Shown: positions 46,797 to 56,755 of the stretch, one piece after another
How positions within the stretch are numbered: the stretch's first letter is position 1
How the letters are laid out: each line of letters starts with the position of its first letter
Assembly: GCA_032164245.1 (NCBI GenBank)
Contig: JAVMKO010000003.1
Coordinates: 91,821,890-91,885,889 of the forward strand
Direction: 5' to 3'
DNA from: Sternotherus odoratus
Taxonomy: Eukaryota; Chordata; Testudines; Kinosternidae
DNA length: 64,000 nt
The notes under the pieces: generated by a model
Told to the model about the DNA's origin: nothing
The model's database searches: none
The model's input: the letters and a program-made list of their open reading frames with translations, nothing else
Translations under genes and position numbers: made by a program

Positions 46797-49330
46797 TAGA
46801 TAGATTAACATCCTAAATTGCCTCAATGTTAACTACAGGGCTCAAAGTATCTCCTCCCTGAAAAAAAACGTAAAGCCCTACAAACTATCACTTCATGTAA
46901 ATGTGTGTGTACAGATAGTCTGAATTCTCAAATTTCAGGGCTTTCTCTGACCAATGGAGAGAGCAGGTTTCAAAGTGAACAGAGACTCACTGAGAAAACC
47001 ATCCCTTCAGCCCACATAAGCTGAAATCTCATTTTGCTAAGCTTGAGTATATGAACTGATCTCAAATGTCTCAATAGAATACAAGACAAGTTAAGATTTT
47101 TCTTGAATTGAATTTTATTTCAAGAAATGAATTGGAAGGTTCCACCTAAGAAATGCTACTAAAGATTTTGCAACCCTTGCATACACTTATGAAAGTTTAC
47201 ATCAGTGATCCCACTGAGGAAGGGAAAGGAGACATCAAAAAGAAAATACCTTGAGAACCTCAGCAATGTAGAACGCAGCTGGCCACTTGCTCACAGCTAG
47301 ATTGGTACTCACGTTGGCAAGTCCCTTGTGAGCAAATGTTACACAATCTAACTGTAAGCAAGCCGTCCACTGCATTTTGCTCTGGTAAAGTTCTCATGGT
47401 CTCCCTTTACTTCTTTGTTGGTCTACCTTTCTCTACTAGTTCTGTCCCATTACTGTCCTCTGTTGTCATAAACCAGTCAAATCCTTCTCTCTTCCTGATT
47501 CTCTGCTGCTTTTCTGTGTCAGTTGTATTACCTGTGGTCCACTGAGGGAACAGAAAGATTGCCACATCTCTTGGATGAGTTTCAGCTAAGGATGAGGTCT
47601 GTTGTAAATCAGGGAGTTGAGAGTAAAGTAAATATGTTTTTTAAAAGGTAAAATAAATTGATCCTGAACTCTTTGGGCTATGGTTTGGATAATTGCTTGC
47701 TCATCCAAGCAGTTTGTCCTGAACTGGTTCCCTCATTCTGTACAGAATAACCCCTGCATTAGAATGAATAGAATACAATTTTGTCATTCCCGGTGTAATT
47801 TGAGAGCTGCTTTGGGTAGGGGAAGAGGGGATTTATTGTGATCCATTATGGTTTTTTCCCCTTCAGAAAAGGTGTGTTTTGGGTTTTTTTGTTATTCTTC
47901 TTAGCTGACGTACTTCGCATAATTGGAAAGACTTTAGCAGACATTTTTACTGGTGTAAATCTAAGTAGAAGCAGTAAAGTTTTATAAGCTGTCTAAATAA
48001 TTGATTTTCTTTATATTGCACTCAAATTCTTGTTAGAATAAACAAACTAGAGATGCTAGCTTCTTAGTGGTCTATTCAGAACAGATGCAGTTGTATTTCA
48101 AAAGGGTATCCTTTTTATATACACTGAGAGCAGACACTGTGTAACAAAAGTTTACAAGCCACCTTATAAAAATAGTGTGTTTAATGTACTAAATGAATAA
48201 TCTCCAGTAGATTTTTTTTACGTTGTAAAATACTTTGAAGTATTGTCTTAGTTGTAATCTTTTTCTAAAAAAGGAAATAAAGGCTAAATGCTTTGGCTAA
48301 ATTTCTTTTGATTCCAATAGGACGTGTGATGTATTAACTTTGCATGTTGAGTTAACGGATATTATTTTTATTTGTTTTTGTTGCTTGATGTCACCAAAAG
48401 GGTTCCGTGCCGCGGCCCTCTGGAGAATTTCAATTTTTAAGATTTTTCTCAGCTCTGGTTGCCTTGATTTATAACATTCCATCTCTAACTTCTTCAATCC
48501 TACTTATTTTCACAGTGGAGAAAATGCTGTGCCTCAACAGCATTCTACTGTGCTAGCAAAATTCCTTCTTTTGGGGGGAGAGGGACGGGAAGAGATGTCT
48601 TAATCTAATAATGTGGCCCAATGATGCTGGATATGCAGTAATATATTACTGTAGTCAGAACAACTTTTACAGGTCCTTGACTGTCCTTCAGATGTGATTA
48701 CAAACATGGTTTACATCACCTGTGCACATCTTTCCTTAATTCTGCAGCCCAGCATCTCTAACAGTTGTGGACATCTGAACTGCTCCCCTGCTCTCTGCAG
48801 TTCACAGCGGCAGATCAAAGTCTCTGCTACATACTCTAGCCATGCCCCCCTGCTTCTGCTTGCTGCCAAATTCTCTGCTTCCAGGGCAGAGTTTGTATAG
48901 TAGTTCTGTTGCTGTTGTCTAAATTTCTCCGTTTCGGCTATTTTGGGGGCTGAGGTGAGGATTTGTCTCTCTCTAACCCTTTCCTCCTCCCTGGGTCAAT
49001 TTACTTAACCCACCTTGAGCCTTCGTTGCATTGTCTCCATACTATCTCCTCTGCACCTCTCAGAGCATGTCTCATGGCAATCGATCCACCGGGGATCTCT
49101 CCATGGGTGCAATCATGCATCAGTTGACTTCAAGATTTCATCTTAAAGGTGTGGGCCCACTTGCCAGAACACATGAGGGATCAAGTAAAGGTGCCTATGC
49201 AGGTGTGCAGCTCATTAAAATGGTGGTCAGCCTGAGGCAATATCTGCACAGGTATGCCCGTATGTTTTCCAGATCATCTGATTCTCACAACTAACAGCAG
49301 GCTAAAAGGCAGAGGAGCACACTTGGGGAC

Positions 49331-50231
49331 TGTGATAAACAAAGGGAGTAGGGATAGCTTCCTTTTATGGACCCAACCAACCAGTTAGCTATAAAATTTC
49401 TTTTAGTAACTGTTTTTTATTTGCTTTACCTGTAAAGGGTTAAAAGAAGTGAGTGGACACCTGGCCAGGAGAGCCAATGGGAAAGCTAGAACTTTTTAAA
49501 GTTGAAACAAGACTTCCATTGTGGCTGTTTGTGGTTGTTTTCCCAGAGTGAAGGGACAGGGCAGAACTATGCTGTAAGAAGCTTGGGGCCAGGTATGAAA
49601 AAATTATCAGGATAATACCCAGAAGCTGCTCATTTAAAACTCTATGCAAGTAGATGAGGAAATGTCTAGAAAGATATGACTAGATTTATCCCTTTTATTT
49701 CTTTATGGCTTGTGGACTCCTGTGTGCTAACCCCAAATGCTTTTGTTTTGCTTATAACCTTTAAGCTGAACCTCAAAAACATTAGTCTTGATGCTTAATC
49801 CTTGTAAGTGTTTTTTTTTCTTAAAGCTATCAATAGCCTGAGTTTCCAGATGTGTATTCTTTCTTTTTGTTTTTAATATAATGTATCTTTTTTTAATAAC
49901 AGGATTGTGTTTTTGTGTCCTAAAAGGTTTGTGCACATGTTGTTTAATTATCTGGTGGCAACAGCCAATTTCCTTTTTTCTTTCTCAGCTCTTCTCCACA
50001 GAGGAGGTAAAAGGGCTTAAAGGGTACCCCACAGGAAGGAATTCCCAAGTGCGCCTTCCTGGATTCTCAGAGAGTTTTGCACTTGGGTGCGTTTACCAAT
50101 CCAAGGTCAAAAAAAGACTGTAAACTTGGGAGTTTAATACAAGCCTGAAATGGGCAGTATTAATTTTTAAAATCCTTGCGGGCCCCCACCTTCTTCACTC
50201 AAAGTGCCAAAGTGGGAAATCAGCCTTGACA
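49331..50231 (+). mobile_element. Solo LTR of an endogenous retrovirus
   Basis: A 901-bp element beginning TGTGATAAACAAAGGGAGTA and ending CAGCCTTGACA, with the standard TG...CA ends. The flanks GGGAC and GGTAC agree at four of five bases, consistent with an aged target duplication. I recognise the opening as a frequent turtle LTR. No internal viral genes adjoin it, so it is a recombined solo LTR. Confidence 0.75.
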
Positions 50232-50594
50232 GGTACCCAAACAACTCAAGGCATCTGGAGCCCAGAAGAAAGAGCTCACGGTATAATGGTGAACCTTATC
50301 TCTGAACCCTCTTCTGCCGCCCTCTTTCCACATTCCCTTCTTCCCACCTCCCTGTGTATTGATCTTCAGGAAACTTTGCAAAACCTATATGTCTAATCAG
50401 ATTTTTTCTGAGGTGGTGGCTTGACTGATTTTGTGGGTTGGGGGAAGTATTTTAGTATTGATATGGAGTCAGCACACATTATTTTGTGATGTGTTTCAAA
50501 GTTGGAGGAATTCAGACACTTAATTCTCGATAGCTGAATTATGTCAGCTGGCTAATACAGCACATTAGTGATATCCTGTAATTAGAATTCATGA

Positions 50595-50687
50595 AAGACT
50601 GTTCAGCACAAAGAAGGAATTTGACCTCTTTTTTTTTTTTATATATATAAAAAGAGGCCAAATTCCTTCTTTGTGCTGAACAGTCTT
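50595..50687. repeat. Near-perfect palindrome with TA-rich loop
   Basis: Two 39-nt arms, 50595-50633 and 50649-50687, contain GTTCAGCACAAAGAAGGAAT and its complement and differ at one position (ACC/GCC). The loop is T- and TA-rich. A second TATATATATA follows immediately after the right arm. Confidence 0.9.
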
Positions 50688-50849
50688 TATATATATATAA
50701 AGCAAAGCTGCTCCTATCTGAAAGTCCTCAGTGATTTTGTTGTTGGGATTCTGAATTTTGGCCTGTGGAGAGAAGGTAAATCCAGATAGGTATTAGAACT
50801 CCAAATGACTTTTTAGTAATATTCTTGAATAGGTTCTCATAGATGTACT

Positions 50850-51080
50850 ATCTCAGCTCTGTTCCTGACCTGCTGTGACTTCACTGACCAGTCACTTCAC
50901 TTCATTCTGCCTCTCTTTCCCCTCCTACCTTTTTTCTGCCATGTCTATTTACACTATAAGTTCTTTGGGGGCAAAGATAGTCTCTTACTATATGCTTGTA
51001 CAGTGCCTCACACAAGAAGGCCTCAATTTTGGTTGGGACCAATAAGGACTATAGAATAAATAATATAATAATAATAAATT
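50850..51080 (+). repeat. SINE 3' half
   Basis: TGACCTGCTGTGACTTCACT, TGTACAGTGCCTCACACAAG, GGCCTCAATTTTGGTTGGGA and the tail AATAATATAATAATAATAAA. It is the same body and tail as the SINE at 54285-54556. Confidence 0.65.
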
Positions 51081-51303
51081 ATGTCAAAAGAACCACAACC
51101 AGTAAATAAGAGAGTAAAATAACACCGGATTTATTGATACAATGTTGGTTTTATTCCTTTTCTTCCACCTCATCGCCTCCAAAAAAGAAAAAAAGAAAAA
51201 TCTTTGGGGATAATTGTGTCATGTGGGTAGGCTGACCATATTTCCTTGAGACAAAAACGGGACATTGGGATGGCAAAAACGGGACAGGGTTGGGGGGGGT
51301 CTC

Positions 51304-51342
51304 ACCAGATGAAATCGGTGCAGTGGCTGCAGAACCTGGGCT
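51304..51342 (-). pseudogene. PRKCG: Tandem duplicate of the end of the captured PKC exon
   Basis: On the - strand 13 codons read [13 protein letters not shown], again followed by a GGTGAGACC donor. It lies 129 bp beyond the first copy. Here the Phe before CSHC is kept, whereas the longer copy has Leu. The two copies have therefore diverged, or the duplication preceded the substitution. Confidence 0.8.
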
Positions 51343-51432
51343 GAGAGGCGCTGGGGGTGGTTGGGGGCTCTGGGGGGGCTCTAGGGGGACTCTGAGCAGT
51401 CTGGGGGGGCTCTAGGTCCCAGGGGGGTCTCA

Positions 51433-51600
51433 CCAGATGAAGTCGGTGCAGTGGCTGCATAACGTGGGCTGCTTGAACAAGCGTGCGGTGACTTTGTGGC
51501 TCTTGACCACGTGGATCACCTTCTGGTGCAGCGCCCCCTTGCGGCAGAACAGCGGCTTGGCCAGGCACTCCAGCTCGGTGGGTGAGGTGACCAGCGCCAT
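51433..51600 (-). pseudogene. PRKCG: Captured copy of protein kinase C gamma exon 1 (C1A zinc-finger start)
   Basis: Read on the - strand from an ATG at 51600, 56 codons match the N-terminus of conventional PKC, best the gamma form: [20 protein letters not shown], then [15 protein letters not shown]. The zinc ligands of the first C1 domain are kept (His of SHK, 12 residues, then CSHC). Three phenylalanines of the family wording appear as V, L and L. The copy stops exactly at the exon's splice donor (ATCTG/GTGAGACC), so it came from genomic DNA, not from mRNA. It runs into TGA directly after Trp. It has no downstream exons, so no kinase can be made. Confidence 0.85.
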
Positions 51601-51649
51601 GGCCCCACCTGGGCCCCTCAGCGCCGGGCAGGGGGGAAGCAGAGGGGGG

Positions 51650-51800
51650 ACTGGGGGGGATGGATGGAGGAATAAGCAGAACAGGGATGGGGGATGAAGA
51701 GGATGGAGGGAGAGAGAGAAGGGGGGATGAGGGATGAAGAGGATGGAGGGGACGGAGGGAGAGAAGGCACGAAGGTGAGAAGGGAGAGGATGGATGGATG
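51650..51800. repeat. GGA/GGAT-rich tandem tract, left block
   Basis: Irregular repeats of GATGGAGGGAGAGA and GGATGGAT. A second block of the same kind is at 52300-52550, on the other side of the solo LTR; together they look like one tract split by that insertion. Confidence 0.7.
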
Positions 51801-51808
51801 AGAGAAGA

Positions 51809-52286
51809 TGTTGCAAAAACTGCTTTACCTTTGGAGCTCAATCCCAATCCCAATATACTCACAAAGGACAGACATTACTCAGTAGGTTTCTGGAAAACAA
51901 GATTTATTGCAAGCAATAGGAGTCAGAGGGGTTATTACCCAAACAACTGGCTCAGCTCCATGCAAGGCTGAGGCCTTTCTTATACTCAGGTGTGAATAAG
52001 GGAGGGGGGCTTTCAATACACTTACACAGGTGATAACACTTAATGGCTATCACATCCATTGTTCAGTATTAATCTATGCCATTTACATGTCTGGTAAACC
52101 GGAGGCCAGGACCCTTAGGGGTACTCCTGCACAGCTGTGGCAGGGTAAACATGAGTTTAAGATGCATGCCAGGCTAGAGGTTGAGAGTTCATATACAGGG
52201 AGTGAAAGTACAGTTTGAGACAGTTTTTAAAATCATACTACACAACATTCATAATACAGTTGTTTCTAAATTGCGTTATTCCAACA
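51809..52286 (-). mobile_element. Solo LTR nested in the hAT element
   Basis: A 478-bp element with short inverted ends TGTTG...CAACA and a 4-bp flank match AAGA (51805-51808 and 52287-52290). On the - strand it shows a TATA-like TATAAG (about 51975) and a polyadenylation signal AATAAA (about 51902) some 70 bp later. This is the promoter/R layout of a retroviral LTR. No internal region remains. It inserted after the GGA-rich tract formed. Confidence 0.7.
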
Positions 52287-52299
52287 AAGAGATAGGGGT

Positions 52300-52550
52300 A
52301 GGGAGCCGGGGGGATGGAGGAGGCAAGGGACAGCGAGAAGGAGGGATGGAGAGATGGAAGAGGAGGCAGTGGACGGAGGGAGAGAGAGAAGGGAGGAAGG
52401 GAGGGATGGAGAAGGGAGATAGAGAGAAGGAAGAGAGGGATGGAGGGATAGAGAGAAGGGAGGAAGGAAGGGATGGAGGGATGGAGAAGGGGATAGAGAG
52501 AAGGGATGGAGGGAGCGAGAGGAGGCAGCGGATGGAGGGAGAGAGCAGGG
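52300..52550. repeat. GGA/GGAT-rich tandem tract, right block
   Basis: Repeats of GAGGGATGGAGAAGGG and GAGAGAAGGGAGGAAGG. Its complement-like C-rich counterpart (CCATCCCTCCCTTCTCT) appears at 52740-52860, so the two could pair. Confidence 0.75.
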
Positions 52551-52739
52551 AGGAATTTATGTGAATTTATGTGAATTATGTGAATTTATGTGATTATTTC
52601 TCATAAAACCCGGCTGGCAGCCCCCCCCCCCCCCCCCCCCCGCCGACGCGCTCGGCCCCCGGCTGCGGCTCCGGACAGCTCCGCTCCGCCGTCGGCTTCA
52701 GCCCGCCGCCCGCTGCCTCCTCTTCTCACTATTCCTCCT

Positions 52740-52860
52740 TCTTCCATCCTTCTCTCCATCCCTCCCTTCTCTCCATCCCCCTTCTCCATCCCCCCCCCTT
52801 CTCTCCATCCCCCTTCTCCATCCCTCCCTTCCTCCCTGCTCTCTCCCTCCGTCCGCTGCC
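52740..52860. repeat. Pyrimidine-rich tract complementary to 52300-52550
   Basis: Runs such as TTCTCTCCATCCCCCTTCTC. On the opposite strand this reads like the GGA-rich block, giving an inverted repeat of low complexity inside the hAT element. Confidence 0.7.
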
Positions 52861-52868
52861 TCCTCTCC

Positions 52869-52959
52869 CTACCTAAGGACTAGTATCAGATGTCAAAATC
52901 TCCGATGAGCGCAGTTTGCTCATCGGAGATTTTGACATCTGATACTTGTCCTTAGGTAG
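52869..52959. repeat. Long hairpin, 42-bp arms
   Basis: The arms 52869-52910 and 52918-52959 (TCAGATGTCAAAATCTCCGA and its complement at their core) differ at one position and are separated by the 7-nt loop GCAGTTT. The right arm runs on into the hAT element's right-hand unique sequence, so the left arm is probably an inverted duplication of it. Confidence 0.92.
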
Positions 52960-54284
52960 CAAGATTCTTCACCTGAGCTCTTGCGAGTCCTGCAAAGAAA
53001 GAACCTCCCCCTAGAAAGCAGCTTGGGACCTGCCCCAAAACGGGACAAAACTGATATTTTTGTCAAAAAGACGGGACGGTCCAAAAATATGTAAAAAACG
53101 GGACTGTCCCGTTAAAAACGGGACGTATGGTCAGCCTACATGTGGGAGAAATATTTCAAATTTAAAGGTATAGCGTTTGGAATAACATGATACTGTTTAA
53201 TGAAGACTTGCCTACTGGACTTGTTTCTTGTGCTCAGATATTGTGGTGAGAAACTTGGTATAAAAAAATATCTGTTTTCTAGCCAAATAATCAGGAAAGT
53301 CGGAATGTCGAATGATGGGATGTATATAACCAAAATTAATGCTGTGATGATGATGCATCAAAGTAAAGGAGAAAAAATGCAGCCGCTACAGTATTGCAGG
53401 TTTTTTTTTGTTTGTTAAATCTAAAAATATATATTCATATTGTTTTGGTAGCTTCAATTGTTAAGCCAGTCATATGACAGTTTTCATTAGAGTACTCTCA
53501 CTGACAACTCCCAAATGTAATACATGGGCAACCTACCCTAAATTCTCATTTACTGAGGGACAATCTTCACTCATTGATTATTTTCTTTTCACAACTAACT
53601 CTCTGTATAACGTTTCCTGTGTGATGCAGCCAAATACTTGGATGCTAATATCTAAACTAGTGTTAAATTTATTCACCTTAATTTGGGTTATTGCTGATTA
53701 TGCACTGTATGTAGCTTATGACTTTTAAAACACACTTTGTATTTGTGGATAATCTAAGCACTATACCCAGAGGTACAGACACTCTTTTCTCAACCTATAT
53801 ATTATGTGGTTTCTAAACATTAGCTTTAATAAAGTTTTTTAATCCGTGAGGTGGAAAGGCCTGGAATCCTAGTGGGGTGCATTATTCAAACCAGGAAAGT
53901 ACCTGTTACAAGCTGTAGTTCATAGTTTATTTAGATGGTAGGAAACCTTCTTTAAAATAATTTTGTATTTTTAGTGAATTTAGTACTGACTGTGAAATAT
54001 TACATGCCCAAAGTTGCCATCCATCTGGGTAATAGAACATAGCTGTTCAAATTACTTTTCCTCTAAGTGATCTGAAGGTATCCTTATGTGCAGTTCTTAG
54101 GCCAATGTGATGTAGTCCAGGACTGTAGTAGTGAAAATCACCTCATCTCATATTTTAAGTGAGGCAGCACATCTGGAGGAGCATGAATTCATGTGCTGCT
54201 AATATTCTATGCAATCTGGAAGTTTTCTGTTTGACAAGTGAGCATTTTTGGGTAAGGGCTTAAGGGTAAGAGGCAGCAAATTGG

Positions 54285-54556
54285 TGAGGAGGTAGCATGA
54301 TCTACTGGCTAAGGCACTGGATTGGGAATTGGGTGAGCTGGGTTCTTTTTCTAGCACCACCACTGGCCTGCCATATGGCATTAGGCCAGTTGCATCAACG
54401 TCTCTGTGCCTGTCTCCCCTCCTACTCTGTCTTGTCTGTTTAGGTTATGACTCTCTGGAGTAGGGTCTGTTTCTCACTGTGTGTGTGTATAGCAGCTAAC
54501 ACAATGAGGTCTTGATCTCATGGGACATTCTAAGATTACTGTAATATAAATAATAG
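54285..54556 (+). repeat. tRNA-derived SINE, older copy
   Basis: GATCTACTGGCTAAGGCACT, GATTGGGAATTGGGTGAGCT, GGGTTCTTTTTCTAGC (decayed B box), GACTCTCTGGAGTAGGGTCT and the tail TAATATAAATAATAG. It is the same family as 43345-43640 and 50850-51080. Confidence 0.75.
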
Positions 54557-56434
54557 AACCATATTACCTTTAATGCCATGCCATCTCTTGTCGTTTGAAA
54601 AGGCATCAAGAATTCACTGACAGGCGGACATGGTATTTTAATATAGTTTTGTGACATAACCCTTTCTTTTATCAGTGACATAAAGTAAGAGCACCGCTCA
54701 TGTAGCTCAAAATGACTATCCATTATTCTGGATCCCAGGTCCATTCTCCTCAGTTAAACCAAATAAATAGAGGCTGTCACTTATTCAGAAAGGAGACTTA
54801 CTGTCTGATCCTACTGAATAAAATGCCACTCTAGCAAGCTGAATTTGAGACATTACAATGTCCTCTCTGTTCATCTCTTCCCTTCCCATTTTAGTAATCC
54901 TACCTAGTTTTAAAACCCCAACCCTCTATGAAAAGCTAATAAAAGCCTTTTGTTACCTTCTAGCTCTATTGTTTTTGTTTTTAGAAAAACAGTTGATCCC
55001 AGAATAAAAATATTACTCAAACACAACTCATAAAACATGTGCGCTAGGAAATACTGCACTTAATTCAGTACTTGGCATGGAAATAAGAGTGAGCTCCCTA
55101 GCTAAGAGCATCTCTTGGATTTCCTGCCAAATAATCCTAAATACTTCATTCTGTCTGCTTCTGAGTATTTTACATTGATCTATGTCCACCCACCAGATTC
55201 TACAGAGTATTATACATGTTATGTTTAGTCCCATCCCTAATGCTGACTTTTTATTTTAATAGCTAGTTTATTTTTAATCATTCAAGTATTAAACACCTTC
55301 AGTAGACTCGTTTGGTTTAATAGCTAATTTTTAATTGTTAGAACTGGAATGCCCTTAATTATGGGCAACTTGCTTGTTAGTTACGGTTGCCTAAATATTT
55401 CCATTATAAAGGTCTGTTTTCAGTCGCTTTTTGCACTTTCTCAGTCTTTTACCTTTTCAGTTGAAATTCGTGGGTGATAGCGTATGCTCAGGTAGGGAGT
55501 GATTTTTCCCCCACCCCCCCATAAAGTTTCATCAAAAATGACTGAGCAGTTTTCAAGCATGGAAGAAGTGAACAAAATACAGTTTGCAAATGAAGAAATG
55601 CTGACTGTTATAAAAACAAATGTTCCAGCGACTCAGCAAACGTCAGAGGAAATTTGGAATGGACAGAAGTGTGCTTCTCACTGGTTATGGCAGAAATTGG
55701 ACTTGATTGGCAGAGCTGTAGATATTTTATGCCTGGGCACTGGATTATGTCAAACAAGACTAACAAGCTACCAGTTTTCTGTTGGCAGTGCATATGTATA
55801 CATACCTAAACAGAATGGAAATTTCAATTGAATATATGTCGCTTCAGGATTCCATTGGATTGGGAATTGAGTAAATTCATAGATGAAATCTGTGGGATTA
55901 AAACTCAAAAATTCCAGGCCCACCAGGTCTGTGCTACACCCAACTATACATGCCTTGGTAAAACAGTATTAAGACTCGACAGCTACTCTCCGGGGATACT
56001 TTTTTAAGTCTCAAAAGCAAACAAGAATTAGAAGAATTCCCTATGTATTGGTATATTCAGCTACTCTGTTTTGCTTTACACATCTTAGTGGTCTGAGATT
56101 AGATGTGATTGAGAGAAAAGACAAAACAATGACCAGCCAATAATTATATGGACTTCAAACTGAAGATTTAGTTGCATGTGCTGAAAGTTGCCAACAATTG
56201 GTCATTACCACTGTAATATACTGAAAAATGCACACTGTACAGAAACTCCTCACTTAACATTGTAGTTATGTTAGTGAAAAATGCCACTTTACACGAATCC
56301 AATTTCCCCATAAGAATTAATGTAAATGAGGGGGTTAGGTTTCCAGGGAAAAACATTTCACCAGACAAAAGACACCCACCCACCCACACCACACCACACC
56401 ACACATATATATATTGTCTTTTGTCTGGTGAAAA

Positions 56435-56439
<5 letters not shown>

Positions 56440-56502
<63 letters not shown>
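56440..56502. repeat. (TA)n(CA)n microsatellite
   Basis: About 15 TA units followed by about 16 CA units, inside the Tigger-type element. Confidence 0.95.
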
Positions 56503-56505
<3 letters not shown>

Positions 56506-56711
56506 AAATTTTAAGCAAACAATTTAATACTGGTACACAGTGATGATGATTGTGAAGCTTAATTGAGGTGGAGGAGTCAAAGGGTGGGATATTTCCCAGG
56601 AAATGCCTTGCTGCTAAATGAACTAGCAATTGGCTGAGCCCTCAAGAGTTAACTCTCACATTCCTACAAGGCAGCAGGAAAGGAGGGAGGGCAGACAGAT
56701 AGAGACACACA

Positions 56712-56712
<1 letters not shown>

Positions 56713-56755
<43 letters not shown>
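56713..56755. repeat. (TG)n(AG)n microsatellite
   Basis: About 11 TG units followed by about 9 GA units. Together with the CA tract 210 bp upstream it could form a hairpin, as TG is the complement of CA. Confidence 0.95.

Larger units (their letters stand above)
51228..53138 (-). mobile_element. Non-autonomous hAT element carrying a host gene exon
   Basis: A 1,911-bp element with perfect 8-bp target duplications CATGTGGG (51220-51227 and 53139-53146) and 13-bp terminal inverted repeats TAGGCTGACCATA. The subterminal motif AAAACGGGAC or close variants occurs twice near the left end and about four times near the right, a likely transposase-binding array. Between them lie a copy of a protein kinase C exon (51433-51600), a duplicate of that exon's end (51304-51342), a solo LTR (51809-52286), GGA-rich tandem repeats, a GC-rich block (52610-52720) and a long hairpin (52869-52959). 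No transposase is seen. Confidence 0.85.

Noticed and set aside
48297..48497. 66-codon minus-strand frame with a Lys/Ile-rich translation
   Set aside because: It looked protein-like for a moment, but there is no family match, no clear splice site and the region is AT-rich intron.
51302..51862. 186-codon minus-strand frame containing both PKC-like ends
   Set aside because: The frame joins the LTR edge, GGA-tract translation and a frame-shifted exon. Only the 51433-51600 and 51304-51342 segments carry meaning.
56168..56629. 153-codon minus-strand frame with VCVCVC and IYIYIY runs
   Set aside because: It is the translation of the dinucleotide microsatellite in a Tigger-type element.
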